Positions 1 through 8,052 of a stretch of 40,649 nucleotides of DNA are shown here, one piece after another. The DNA lies in contig WBZZ01005580.1 of the NCBI GenBank assembly GCA_019918135.1, positions 1-40,649 on the forward strand. The letters are read 5' to 3'. Position 1 is the stretch's first letter. The number at the start of each line of letters is the position of its first letter. Below the pieces are notes generated by a model, which was not told the DNA's origin, searched no databases, and was given only the letters and a program-made list of their open reading frames with translations. The position numbers and the translations under genes are program-made. Source of the DNA: Paulinella micropora. Lineage: Eukaryota > Cercozoa > Imbricatea > Euglyphida > Paulinellidae.

Positions 1-8
1 GCATTACA
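1..8 (+). mobile_element. Right end of an LTR, cut by the window start
   Basis: The first eight bases match the last eight bases of the LTRs ending at 8052, 18706, 26722 and 31465. They are followed by CACC at 9-12, exactly as after the LTR end at 18706 and after the solo LTR. The window therefore opens inside an LTR that belongs to the same array. Confidence 0.8.
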
Positions 9-12
9 CACC

Positions 13-505
13 TGCTCTCAGTAGTCAGTACTTTATGCAGCCATAGAGACTTTCAATAAGAGTTCGTTTGTGTATTTATCCGTTGGGTTGTATCCAAACT
101 CACAATTGTTGAAACTAATACCAGGCTGATTAATTAATAGTTATGGACCTGCCGTATCGGAAGTAACGGTATCGTTTAGAGCCATTACCGTAGGCTTATG
201 ATCCGGCCAGTCAAGTTACCGTTACGTGGCGCGTCTGTTGGCGCCTTTTCTCATTAAAGTTGTTGTATTAACTTAGTATCGTATTGAGAGCCTACGGTGT
301 AGTAGCCATCATAGATTGCTTTATTGATAACAGTAGTCTAACAGTGTTAGACATATTCATATATTAATTAGGTTAGTCAGTATGGTCCGGCATATGTGAT
401 GTGTGTTGTTAGAGCCATTACTTATGTCCGGCCTAGTAAAGTATTTGTTGCCCTTCCCTTGCCGCCCTTTTCTTAATAAAATTTATACTGTAGGCCATAG
501 CTAGT
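13..505. other. AT-rich sequence, no gene seen
   Basis: No ORF, RNA or repeat family is recognised beyond the unit duplication itself. Copies lie at 18711-19205 and 26727-27221. Confidence 0.5.
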
Positions 506-509
506 ATAA

Positions 510-692
510 TAGTTAAGTCCCTGGTCCTACTGTTACCAATTGGTAATTTTTTGGTTACCAATTGGTTATTCTATTACGCAAAGACGGAAAATATTGTGCC
601 AAAATTGGCACAATATTCGTTACCGATTGGTAATTTTTTTTTTACCAGTTGGTAATGAAAATTACCAATTGGTAATCCCAGGGACTTAAACA
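510..692. mobile_element. Foldback MITE-like element M1 (183 bp)
   Basis: The ends are inverted: TTAAGTCCCTGG near the left end and CCAGGGACTTAA near the right end, a perfect 12-bp match. The interior is built of further palindromes (ACCAATTGGT-type, and TGCCAAAATTGGCA). It is flanked by ATAA at 506-509 and 693-696. Unit copy 3 has a single ATAA and no element at 27222-27225, which proves this is a discrete insertion or clean excision. No coding capacity. Confidence 0.8.
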
Positions 693-905
693 ATAAGGCA
701 GATTATTATTGTAAGTTAGTCTCACAGTTGATAGTGTTGTTTAAATTTAGTAAAGAAAAAAAAAAACAGTATAAAAATATCTATTTTAGTTCAAACGCAG
801 ATTTGCGCCCCGATTTCACAAACCTTATTAACATGCTAAATACATATGACTCGACGAATCTTTTTATTACAGAACAATTCACAGAGAGAGCTAGTTCCTT
901 TTTGG

Positions 906-1103
906 TTAGTCGGTAGCCGGCAGGCTATTGGGCACCGGTGGGCGAAGAACGTAGCTGCCCGGTCGCTGGAGCTCAGCCTTGGCGCCGGCCCGCAGCTGTT
1001 CCGCGTAGTGCCAGAACCTGCGCATGTCCTCGTGCAGCTGGTAGCATGGAAAGTCAGGAAAGTTAGAACTGCTGACATAGACACACACACCCCCTCCCCA
1101 CAA
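906..1103 (-). CDS. GC-rich coding-like fragment, unidentified
   Basis: The minus-strand frame reads HEDMRRFWHYAEQLRAGA and further, in G/C-ending codons, and stops at the low-coordinate end. The GC-rich core (about 905-1060) contrasts sharply with the AT-rich flanks. It looks like a piece of a real protein gene (helical, Arg/Glu-rich) carried into the unit, but I do not recognise the family and no complete gene surrounds it. The upstream residues are low-quality and come from a C-rich repeat. A plus-strand frame (846-1106) overlaps it and is the weaker candidate. Confidence 0.35.
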   Translation of the reverse strand: MWGGGVCVYVSSSNFPDFPCYQLHEDMRRFWHYAEQLRAGAKAELQRPGSYVLRPPVPNSLPATD

Positions 1104-1232
1104 TAAAGTTGGGAAAGCTGGAAAGTTGAGAAAGTTAAGAAAGTTGAAGCACCCCCTCCCCCCCCTCTCTTCAATAAAGTTAGGAAAGTGGGCAAAGTGG
1201 GGAAAGTTGGGAAAGTTGGAAAAGTTGGGAAA
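1104..1232 (+). repeat. GGAAAGTT-type purine minisatellite
   Basis: Irregular repeats of GGAAAGTT(G) are interrupted by two C-rich runs (CCCCCTCCCC), each followed by CAATAAAGTT. Copies lie at 19799-19927 and 27630-27760. A reverse-complement relative lies at 2531-2640. Confidence 0.75.
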
Positions 1233-1262
1233 CCTAACCCTAACACTAACCCTAAACCCTAG

Positions 1263-1318
<56 letters not shown>

Positions 1319-1700
1319 CACTAACACTAACACTAATCCTAACCATAACCATAACCCTAACCATAACCATAACCCTAACCCTAACACTGACTACTTTTAC
1401 TCTGACACTTATTCTAACACTTACTCTAACCCTTAATCTAACACTTACTCTAACCCTAACCCTAACCATAACACTAACCCTAACCCTAACACTAACCATA
1501 ACCTTAACACTAACTTTAACACTAACCGCTAACCCTAGCCTTAACCCTAACACTGACACTTAATCTAACCCTTACTCTAACACTTAATCTAACCTTTACT
1601 CTAACACTTAATCTAACACTTACTCTAACACTTACTCTAACCCTAATCTTAACCCTGACCCTAACACTTAGTCTAACACTTACTCTAACCCTTAATCTAA
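1233..1700 (+). repeat. Interstitial telomere-type repeats
   Basis: The left part is CCCTAA mixed with CCCTAAA. Towards the right the repeat decays through CACTAA and CATAAC to CTTACTCTAA and CTTAATCTAA. These are the C-strands of TTAGGG and TTTAGGG. The block is internal, bounded by the purine minisatellite on the left and an A-rich tract on the right. Confidence 0.9.
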
Positions 1701-1735
1701 AGAAACAAAAAAAAGAGCAAGCAAAAACAAAAAAG

Positions 1736-1773
<38 letters not shown>

Positions 1774-2280
1774 AAAAAGAAAAATCCAACAAAAAGGAAA
1801 AAAAAAGGAAAAAGAAAAAAGAAAAAAGAAAAAGAAAAATTAAAAAAGAAAGAAACAAAAAGAAACAAGAAACAATAAACAAGAACCAGAAAAAAGAAAA
1901 AAAAGAAGAAAGAAAAAGAAAGAAGAAAGAAGAAAGAAGAAAAAAGAAAATGGAAAATGAAATAAGAAAAAATAATTTGAAAAAAGAAAAAAGAATTCGG
2001 AAAAAGAGAAAGAAAGAAAGAAAGAAAGCGAGAAAGAAAGTAAGAAAGCAAGAAAGCTTAAGAAAGAAAGAAAGAAAGAGAGAGAGAGAAAGAAAGAAAG
2101 AAACAAAGAAAGAAAGAAAGAAATTCGAAAGAAAGAAACAAAGAAAGAAAATATAGAAATAAGAGCAAGAAAAAATTTATTAAAAAAAGGCAAAAAGAAA
2201 GAAAGAAAAGAAAGAAAAAACAAAAAATGGAAGAAAGACAGAAAAACAGAAAAAATCAAACAGATATAAAAAGGGAAACA
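1701..2280 (+). repeat. Purine tract: poly-A, (GAAA)n and (GAAAGAAA)n
   Basis: Nearly every base on the plus strand is A or G for about 580 bases, with a long A run near 1736-1770. The Phe-rich and Lys-rich ORFs on the two strands are by-products of the repeat. The copy at 20396-20975 has a shorter A run. Confidence 0.9.
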
Positions 2281-2530
2281 TTAGATAAAAGCCTGGGCCG
2301 GACAGCTGCAGACCTAGAACGTTGACCATTGTTGACATGCTAGACAGGCGTAGGAATTCTTTTCCAAAATAATCAAGGCCCTTTGTTTTTGTTACAAAAC
2401 TGAATTGTTACATAACAAAAACATAGGTCTAACCCAAAACCCCCTCTTTGTGAAAACAGTTCGCGACACTTTGGCAAAAAGGCACTACTAAGGGTATTTC
2501 AGGAATCCTTCACAATCAGGCCTGAACAAA
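2281..2530. other. Unique-looking spacer, no gene seen
   Basis: The only structure noted is an inverted pair TGTTTTTGTTA (2384-2394) and TAACAAAAACA (2413-2423). The unit 2 copy is about 20976-21223. Confidence 0.5.
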
Positions 2531-2640
2531 ACCTTTTCACCAACTTTCCTTACTTTCCAACTTTTCCAACTTTCCAAACTTTTCAGTTTTTTTAAAAGGG
2601 GGTGGGGGAGTGAGGAGAGTGGGGAGTCCTTGGAAAGCTC
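2531..2640 (-). repeat. Inverted relative of the GGAAAGTT minisatellite
   Basis: Read on the minus strand, this has a C-rich run, then a short A run, then GGAAAGTTGGAAAAGTTGG. That is the same order as 1104-1232 on the plus strand, so the telomere-type and purine blocks sit between inverted copies. The unit 2 copy is about 21224-21335. Confidence 0.55.
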
Positions 2641-2681
2641 AACTTTCCCAAAATTTGGTACGTATATTATACCCCTGCCGC

Positions 2682-2798
2682 ACGTAATGCATGTAATGCA
2701 TGTAATGCATGTAATGCATTTAATGCATGTCACATGTCATGCATGAGATTGCATGTCATGAGATCTGTCATGCATGTCATGCATGTCATGCATGTAAT
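2682..2798 (+). repeat. ATGCATGTA / ATGCATGTC minisatellite
   Basis: Tandem units of 9 bp (TAATGCATG, then TGTCATGCA) are partly palindromic through ATGCAT. The unit 2 copy is 21375-21491. Confidence 0.8.
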
Positions 2799-2875
2799 GT
2801 ATGTATGTGTGTATGTATGCGTATGTATGCGTATATGCTCATGTATGTATGCAAGCATGCATGCAGTCCATGTAC

Positions 2876-2906
<31 letters not shown>

Positions 2907-3050
2907 TGCATGCATGCATGCATGTATGTATGTATGTATGTATGTATGTATGTATGTATTGTATGTATGTATGTATGTATGTTGTATGTATGTATGTATG
3001 TATTTATGTATGTATTTATGTATCTGTGCATGCATACATGCATGTATGCA
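2799..3050 (+). repeat. (TATG)n microsatellite with ATGC interruptions
   Basis: Four-base repeat with no stop codons in several frames, which explains the Met-Tyr-Val-Cys and His-Thr-Tyr-Ile ORFs. The unit 2 copy is 21492-21745. Confidence 0.9.
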
Positions 3051-3054
3051 TGAA

Positions 3055-3190
3055 GACGATGACGAAGAAGAAGAAGAAGAAGAAGAAGAAGAAGAAGAAG
3101 AAGAAGAAGGAGAAGAAGGAGAAGAAGAAGAAGAAGAAGAAGAAGAAGAAGAAGAAGAAGAAGAAGAAGAAGAAGAAGAAGAAGAAGAAT
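3055..3190 (+). repeat. (GAA)n microsatellite
   Basis: About 130 bases of GAA with two GGA interruptions. The interruptions sit at different distances in unit 2 (21755-21875), so the tract has changed length since duplication. Confidence 0.9.
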
Positions 3191-3192
3191 AC

Positions 3193-3479
3193 TAATAATA
3201 CAATAATAATAGTGCTTCTCTGTCAATGGCTGATGCATTTCTGCACATGCGCCTCCATCGTCTCACCCGTGAGGGGAGTACGAAGAATTGACGATAAGCT
3301 CTAATGACACCCCCGCAAGGGCAGTTCCAACACTTCCAGACGGGCCGGTATGTTCAATGAAAATACTGGTCCAGACGGATCGGTATGTTCAATGAAAATA
3401 CTGGTGGCACCAACGGGAATCGAACTGGCGACAGGGCCCAGATGGTAGAACTTGACCACTGGGCTATCACGGTGTCCAT
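3193..3479 (-). mobile_element. SINE-A unit 1, tRNA-derived, with (ATT)n tail
   Basis: On the minus strand the unit opens with a 76-base tRNA-like head (3402-3477) ending CCA. It has a box A match TAGCCCAGTGG (3456-3466) and a box B match AGTTCGATTCC (3416-3426). A body follows in which CAGTATTTTCATTGAACATA is tandemly duplicated, then a conserved region, then an ATT-rich tail at the low-coordinate end. This is the head-body-tail plan of a tRNA-derived SINE transcribed by Pol III. The acceptor stem carries an extra A, so it is not a functional tRNA. Confidence 0.8.
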
Positions 3480-3481
3480 AC

Positions 3482-3518
<37 letters not shown>

Positions 3519-3788
3519 GTGCTTCTCTGTCAATGGCTGATGCAAATCTGCACATGCGCCTCCATCGTCTCACCCGTGAGGGGAGTACGAAGAATTGACG
3601 ATAAGCTCTAATGACACCCCCGCAAGGGCAGTTCCAACACTTCCAGACGGGCCGGTATGTTCAATGAAAATACTGGTCCAGAAATAGACCGGTATGTTCA
3701 ATGAAAATACTGGTGGCACCGACGGGAATCGAACTGGCGACAGGGCCCAGATGGTAGAACTTGACCACTGGGCTATCACGGTGTCCAT
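3480..3788 (-). mobile_element. SINE-A unit 2
   Basis: Same plan as unit 1 with the tRNA-like head at 3711-3786 and the (TAA)n tail at 3482-3518. The sequence between the duplicated body segments differs slightly (CCAGAAATAGACCGG). It lies directly behind unit 1 in the same orientation. Confidence 0.8.
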
Positions 3789-3794
3789 AATAAC

Positions 3795-3834
<40 letters not shown>

Positions 3835-4023
3835 GTGCTTCTCTGTCAATGGCTGATGCATTTCTGCACATGCGCCTCCATCGTCTCACCCGTGAGGGGA
3901 GTACGAAGAATTGACGATAAGCTCTAATGACACCCCCGCAAGGGCAGTTCCAACACTTCCAGACGGGCCGGTAATACTATGTTCAATGAAAATACTGGTC
4001 CAGAAATAGACCGGTATGTTCAC
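3789..4023 (-). mobile_element. SINE-A unit 3, lacking the tRNA-like head
   Basis: Tail and body match units 1 and 2, with a small AATACT-type insertion near 3973. The unit stops after the duplicated body segment and is replaced by (ATA)n at 4024. This is a 5' truncation in the element's own orientation, common for retroposons. Confidence 0.75.
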
Positions 4024-4062
<39 letters not shown>

Positions 4063-4262
4063 TATCAAATGTATGAATGTATCTCCTGCCAATTGCTGAG
4101 CCAAAATGCCATGTGCATCCAGTCCAAAGTCTCCACACCAATCGGTGGAATAAAGGAAGTGACGGCATAGAACATTACTCTAGGAGCTTTATACCAATCA
4201 GCCCATTGAAAAGGACCAATGGCCTATGTACTCCCTAATAATAATAATGATAATAATAACAA
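4024..4262 (-). mobile_element. SINE-B-like unit between (TAA)n tracts
   Basis: The body at about 4062-4236 matches 17917-18087 in the retroelement 3' region, again with (TAA)n on both sides, so it is an independent repeat family. No box A or B is evident. It could be the 3' end of a LINE with an ATT tail or a SINE of another origin. Confidence 0.6.
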
Positions 4263-4289
4263 CAACAACAAAATTAATCATAACGATAA

Positions 4290-5145
4290 CGAGGAGATCA
4301 AGGAAGAAAAACAACCACTTCCGCCTCCTTTTAAGCTGGCACACACTACCATTGAAATAATGCATAAAACTATGAAGAATATGAAAAGAAACAAAGCGGA
4401 AGATATATATAAGATCAAACCTGCTATGGTGCAAGATATGCGAGATTACCTCGCACCTATCCTCACTGAGCTATTTAACCAGGCGGTAGACAATAAGCAC
4501 TACCCTGATGCGTTAAAAATAACTAAAGTAATAGAAATATATAAAAATAAGACAGCAGCATACCTAGTAACTAGCGCCCGATCTCACTGTTACCTACCAT
4601 TGCTAAATATTTTGACACCATAATAAATAAACAACTTATGACACACCTCCTACACCATAATATAACATCACATACCCAATATGCCTTCCGCCCTGACTCT
4701 TCCACGACTATGACCATACAAACAATCATAAATAAAATAATTGCACATAAAAATAAGCACGACCTAGTCCTCGCCCTTTACATAGACCTTTCCATGGCCT
4801 ATGATACTGTCGCACACGATAAACTAATATATAAACTCAAACATAACTTTAACTTCTGCGAAAGCACCCTTGCCTTCTTTGCCTCGTATTTCTCCAATAG
4901 AACTCAACAAGTTCACACCCAATATGCCCGCTCGCAACCGCGAACGATAACGCATGGAATCCCACAGGGCAGTACACTATCAACTACCTTTCCTTTTATA
5001 CATTAATGATATCGCCCGACACATCACTAATGGCACAGTCTGTACATACGCTGACGACACCACACTGGTGATCACAGCGAAAACTAGCGCAACACTGCAA
5101 ACAAACGCGCAATACACTATAGATCGCCTTATCAACTACTATTAA
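4290..5145 (+). pseudogene. LINE reverse transcriptase relic (frameshifted)
   Basis: The first frame (to 4623) carries MKRNKAEDIYKIKPAM and ITKVIEIYK, the start of a non-LTR RT. A frame change near 4575-4590 leads to the frame with FRPDSSTTMT and LALYIDLSMAYDTVAHDKL, holding the first catalytic Asp, then HGIPQGSTLS. A second shift near 4980 leads to LLYINDI and CTYADDTTLV, the second catalytic motif. The order and motifs fit the CR1/Jockey group of LINEs. No endonuclease domain is seen, and coding stops at 5145 where a minus-strand relic begins. Confidence 0.85.
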
Positions 5146-5662
5146 GCTGAACCTCATTCCACTCGGAGAAATTATTGTTGCTTTGCACTTCTAGCCAAAG
5201 AGAGCCTTGTGTGACAGTATTACTTAGATTAGAAGTCCCCACAGCAGTCATGGGCATGGGCTCTGCGTATGGTGATGGGGTGACCTGATTCTGATGGGGT
5301 AGAGATTGATCCCAACCAACTGAGAACACCTCTTTCTTGCCACCAGTAGACGTCGCGAGAGATTTGGCCGCTTCCCTCGTTCCCAATATCCATGCGTTAA
5401 AGGCACTCCGAACAATACTGTGCATAGTCCTAGCTATGGGATCAAATACGCGTTAATACCCAATAATGCATTCATACCCGAGAAATACTACTTTTGTCCC
5501 TCTTTCACCTCTCACAACGTTGCCAGTTAACTTGCGTTTGGAGTCGGAAGTATAAGGCGTGAACGGGAGCTGTGAGAAGAAAAAAATGGGGATTAGAAAA
5601 AAAATGAAAGAGCAGCAACTGCAAGTCCAAACAGGGCTATACGCTAATAGAGTCAGCCACAC
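5132..5662 (-). pseudogene. Copia-like integrase C-terminal relic, interrupted by a stop
   Basis: The minus strand reads GTKVVFLGYE, then, across a single TAA at 5453-5455, RVFDPIART and on to NSS before a stop at 5132. In Ty1/Copia polyproteins the region after the integrase core has the pattern K-x-x-F-(L/I)-G-Y...G-Y-R-(L/V)-x-(D/N)-P, which this matches in order and spacing. The hydrophobic N-terminal 35 residues are probably not part of it. The rest, rich in Ser, Pro and Asn, fits the variable spacer before a Copia RT. No RT is present, so this is a fragment. Confidence 0.5.
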
Positions 5663-6040
5663 GAGACGGCATGGAGAGTAGATGTAGTGTTTTGTAAATT
5701 ACCTACTAGTTATTACGCACTGACATCATTCAACGTCATTCAAGAGGCAACATCCAACGTTGTATCATCTCCATCAATCGTACATATGTTTAAACATCTA
5801 TTTAAACATATGCTATTATTATTCTGAGCCATCGTCTGAAGACTCAGGACAAGAGACTCAGATGGAGTGCTCAGCATTGTCGCATCTCAAATATTGATTG
5901 AGCAAAGTTTTCCGCTTGCATGTCGCAGTCAGTGTCAAATGAAACTCTCTAGTAGTAGGTAAACAGTCTGGGTGTAAGAATCGTCACAAAGTTCATAATG
6001 TTGAACCCTATACAAGCTGCCTTGAATGTCATTAAGAGAA
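5663..6040. other. AT-rich stretch with a perfect hairpin, no gene seen
   Basis: CATATGTTTAAA (5783-5794) and TTTAAACATATG (5801-5812) form a perfect 12-bp inverted repeat with a six-base loop. It is kept at 24454-24483 and 29194-29223. Confidence 0.5.
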
Positions 6041-6232
6041 ACATTCAAGTGTCAAGTCAACCATCAGCTTTGATTTGATACTTAAAAATAGAATGTTGTT
6101 ATCAATTCAATTGTAATATTTCGAGAAAATTTGTACCGATTTTGCGGACGGATGTAGCCGTTAATCATCGGAAAAACTTTTGAACTCTGACCGCTAGTTC
6201 AAGTGTTGGTTGACTTTGAGACTTGAATGTCC
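6041..6232. mobile_element. MITE-like element M2, degenerate member
   Basis: The left end ACATTCAAGTGTCAAGTCAA is matched in inverted form by the right end near 6205-6232. The centre shares TTTTGCGGACG followed by ATGTAGC with the larger element at 6847-7136. It is non-coding. Confidence 0.6.
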
Positions 6233-6846
6233 GCAGTAGTATTATATTTCAAATAGCAAAATTTATAATATCCTTAATATTTTCTTGAACAGCAAACTGT
6301 GTAAGTCTTGACTAGCCTCCTACGAGGAAATTACCAACAGGCAATCAATTGAATACACACACTGCTGTCAATTGACATCAAAATACTTCCGATGTCAGAA
6401 AAGGTACTAAAATACTCTGGATCGGTCAATTCCAGTTTATTCAATACACTTGCTTGACAGACTACTTGTCCCTTGCGAAACATTGCAAATTCTGAGAACT
6501 AACGAGAATATTTCAAGTGAGATATGAGTTGTGTACCAGTGACTCAAAACGGGTGGAGTTGTTCAAGTCAGTCTGGGAAAAAATAATGTAAAAAGGACGT
6601 AAGTGAGACTGCCACTTTACCCGGGCCTGGTTTGGATACATATTTTCATCTATAATTATTTCTATGATTTTCTATGACTGGGACAGGAAAAAGCGGTACA
6701 AGGCCCGGAAAAAAATAGTACTAGATACTATGATGGGGGAAAACTTTGAATCAATAGTTAACATTTTCTAAAAAGCTAACAGGTAAAGTGAAATAAATTG
6801 ATCATGAGTCTGTTAAATAACAGGCGGCAGTTGAAAACGTAACAAC
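6233..6846. other. AT-rich stretch, no gene seen
   Basis: A short inverted pair around CAATTGA...TCAATTG near 6345-6375 is the only structure noted. Copies at 24904-25517 and 29644-30257. Confidence 0.5.
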
Positions 6847-7136
6847 TATTACTGGGTACATTCAAGTGTCAAACTCAGCCATCAAATTTAATTTAAGGTC
6901 AGATTTCAGATTAGCGGTCAGATTTTAGATTAGCGGCTAGAATTAAAATTAGTTCAATTTAACGGTAACATTTCGCAAAAATGATACAGATTTTGCGGAC
7001 GTATATAGCAGTTAAATTAAACTAATTTGAATTCTGACCACTAATTCGAAATCTGACAGCTAATCTGAATCCGAGGCTGACCCTTAACTAAAATTCGATT
7101 GCTGACTCGGTTTGACACTGAATGTACCCAGTAATA
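6847..7136. mobile_element. MITE-like element M2 with long terminal inverted repeats
   Basis: The left end TATTACTGGGTACATTCAAG is the exact reverse complement of the right end in units 2 and 3. Here one T is missing near 7119. The inverted similarity extends about 80 bases inward. TA at both extreme ends could be a TA target duplication of Tc1/mariner type. There is no coding capacity, so it would need a transposase in trans. Confidence 0.7.
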
Positions 7137-7236
7137 CAAGTTATGACAGTTGATAAATAAACGGAAACTTGAAATAAAGTAACTGAGCTAAAAACAGAAG
7201 TGTAAACTTCAAGTTGATGTATAAACTTAAAGAAAG

Positions 7237-7527
7237 TTAACATAATATTATCTTGTCGCCGCGGGATAATTCGGTCCGGTACGTATCAGACTGACTGAGC
7301 ACTTTAACGACCTGCCCAAACCACTGCAGTTGACACTTTACTGTTTTTGACCGGCCCGTTAGATTCTCCTTTGCACCTTCGGACGTTTCGACTTCACTAA
7401 CTAATTTTTGATTTCGTTCAGAAATGATCTCAAACGATTGATTCAAAGTTTTTTCACAAAAGAGTATATAACTTTCGCGGCCTTTTTTCCCTAATCTATT
7501 ACCTTTTCCCTGATTTCCCATAAACAC
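7237..7527 (-). CDS. Small ORF of 96 codons, unidentified
   Basis: An ATG-opened frame beginning MFMGNQGKGNRLGKKGRES, hydrophilic, with a few hydrophobic heptad-like positions. Copies at 25910-26200 and 30650-30940 stay open and differ by one residue (Glu to Lys at about residue 33 in unit 2). Recent duplication alone would explain the conservation. I do not recognise the protein; it may be an exon, a transposon fragment or chance. Confidence 0.25.
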   Translation of the reverse strand: MFMGNQGKGNRLGKKGRESYILFCEKTLNQSFEIISERNQKLVSEVETSEGAKENLTGRSKTVKCQLQWFGQVVKVLSQSDTYRTELSRGDKIILC

Positions 7528-7694
7528 ACATGTGCTGTAAATTCAAGTTGTGGACAAGGAAACGGACTTCCAGAGAAACTGCTGAGAAACCTTTCCCAAA
7601 TGATACAATTTTTGATACCAGGCTTGAACACATTAGTTGGCCCTCCTACTTGAAGCCCTCCTTCAAGTACAACATCTTCATCTTCAAGTGTCAC
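7491..7694 (-). CDS. Small ORF of 67 codons, unidentified
   Basis: Begins MTLEDEDVVLEGG and overlaps the previous ORF by 37 bases in another frame. It is kept open in units 2 (26164-26367) and 3 (30904-31107). The two could be halves of one broken reading frame, since this one lies upstream on the same strand. No family is recognised. Confidence 0.2.
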   Translation of the reverse strand: MTLEDEDVVLEGGLQVGGPTNVFKPGIKNCIIWERFLSSFSGSPFPCPQLEFTAHVCLWEIREKVID

Positions 7695-7810
7695 ACCTTA
7701 CCAATTCACAATCTACGTTCATCGTGTTCGTACTTTGCAACCCAAGTCTGCAAACAAGTAGAAATCTACGTAAATAAACGAAGTGACCTCTCAGCTATTT
7801 AGCGGTATTT

Positions 7811-7814
7811 CACC
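7811..7814. repeat. Target-site duplication CACC, left of copy 1
   Basis: CACC directly precedes the LTR and recurs at 18707-18710 directly after the partner LTR. Ty3/Gypsy elements usually make duplications of 4-6 bp, so this fits. Confidence 0.75.
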
Positions 7815-8052
7815 TGTAGGCATCACCCCCCGGATAGCAGGTAAAAAGTACCTTTTCCTGGTGACAGGTGCACCAGCTTGTTTTTCAGTATTATTTGTCC
7901 GGATTGGACCTGATGCCATTTTATTCCTGGTCTGTTGCCGTTTTCCTTTTTGGCTTCACTGAGCTAATATAACGAGACATCATTCTCATCTTTTGAGGAC
8001 TGTGTTTGGTTGTATTACCGACTTTTTACGAGCTATCGTTGGGGGCATTACA
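7815..8052 (+). mobile_element. 5' LTR of retroelement copy 1
   Basis: It begins TGTAGGC and ends ATTACA, giving the usual TG...CA with a short inverted TGTA/TACA. It differs from its partner at 18469-18706 at 7839, 7880 and 8019. It is preceded by CACC at 7811-7814. Confidence 0.93.
7968..7972 (+). promoter_or_regulatory. TATAA in the LTR, possible core promoter
   Basis: TATAA lies about two-thirds into the LTR and is conserved in all four LTRs. An LTR carries its own Pol II promoter in U3, so this is the best visible TATA candidate. No AATAAA is seen in the LTR, so the R/U5 limits cannot be set. Confidence 0.3.

Larger units (their letters stand above)
9..7814. repeat. Tandem unit U, copy 1 (complete, 7.8 kb)
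   Basis: This segment lies between two LTRs and recurs at 18707-26487 and 26723-31227 with the same order of internal features and only scattered small differences. Compared with the others, copy 1 has many single-base homopolymer gains in its first 700 bases and lacks six bases (CTTGAA-type) near 115. It carries the foldback element at 510-692 and the whole satellite, SINE and LINE block. Confidence 0.9.

Noticed and set aside
510..692. piggyBac-type element because of TTAA near the ends
   Set aside because: The empty site in unit 3 shows ATAA, not TTAA, at the insertion point; the TTAA lies inside the element ends.
836..1246. 136-codon minus-strand ORF
   Set aside because: Its first half translates the purine/C-rich minisatellite, and its remainder is in a different frame from the more protein-like GC-rich fragment.
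1233..1300. A true chromosome end
   Set aside because: Non-telomeric sequence continues on both sides and the block is repeated in three tandem units.
1296..1559. Val/Arg/Ser-rich ORF on the minus strand
   Set aside because: It is a translation of the degenerate telomere-type repeat.
1692..2259. Phe-rich minus-strand and Lys-rich plus-strand ORFs
   Set aside because: These are products of the purine tract and are not protein-like in composition.
2682..3050. CRISPR-like array
   Set aside because: The repeats are short microsatellite and minisatellite units with no distinct spacers, in a eukaryotic context.
2727..3304. Long ORFs of Met-Tyr-Val-Cys, poly-Lys, poly-Glu and poly-Leu type
   Set aside because: They are open only because (TATG)n, (GAA)n and (TAA)n lack stop codons in several frames on both strands.
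3402..3477. A functional tRNA gene
   Set aside because: Box A, box B and CCA are present, but the acceptor stem has an inserted base, the T stem does not pair, and no clear anticodon stem is seen. It is repeated inside SINE units, so a SINE head fits better.
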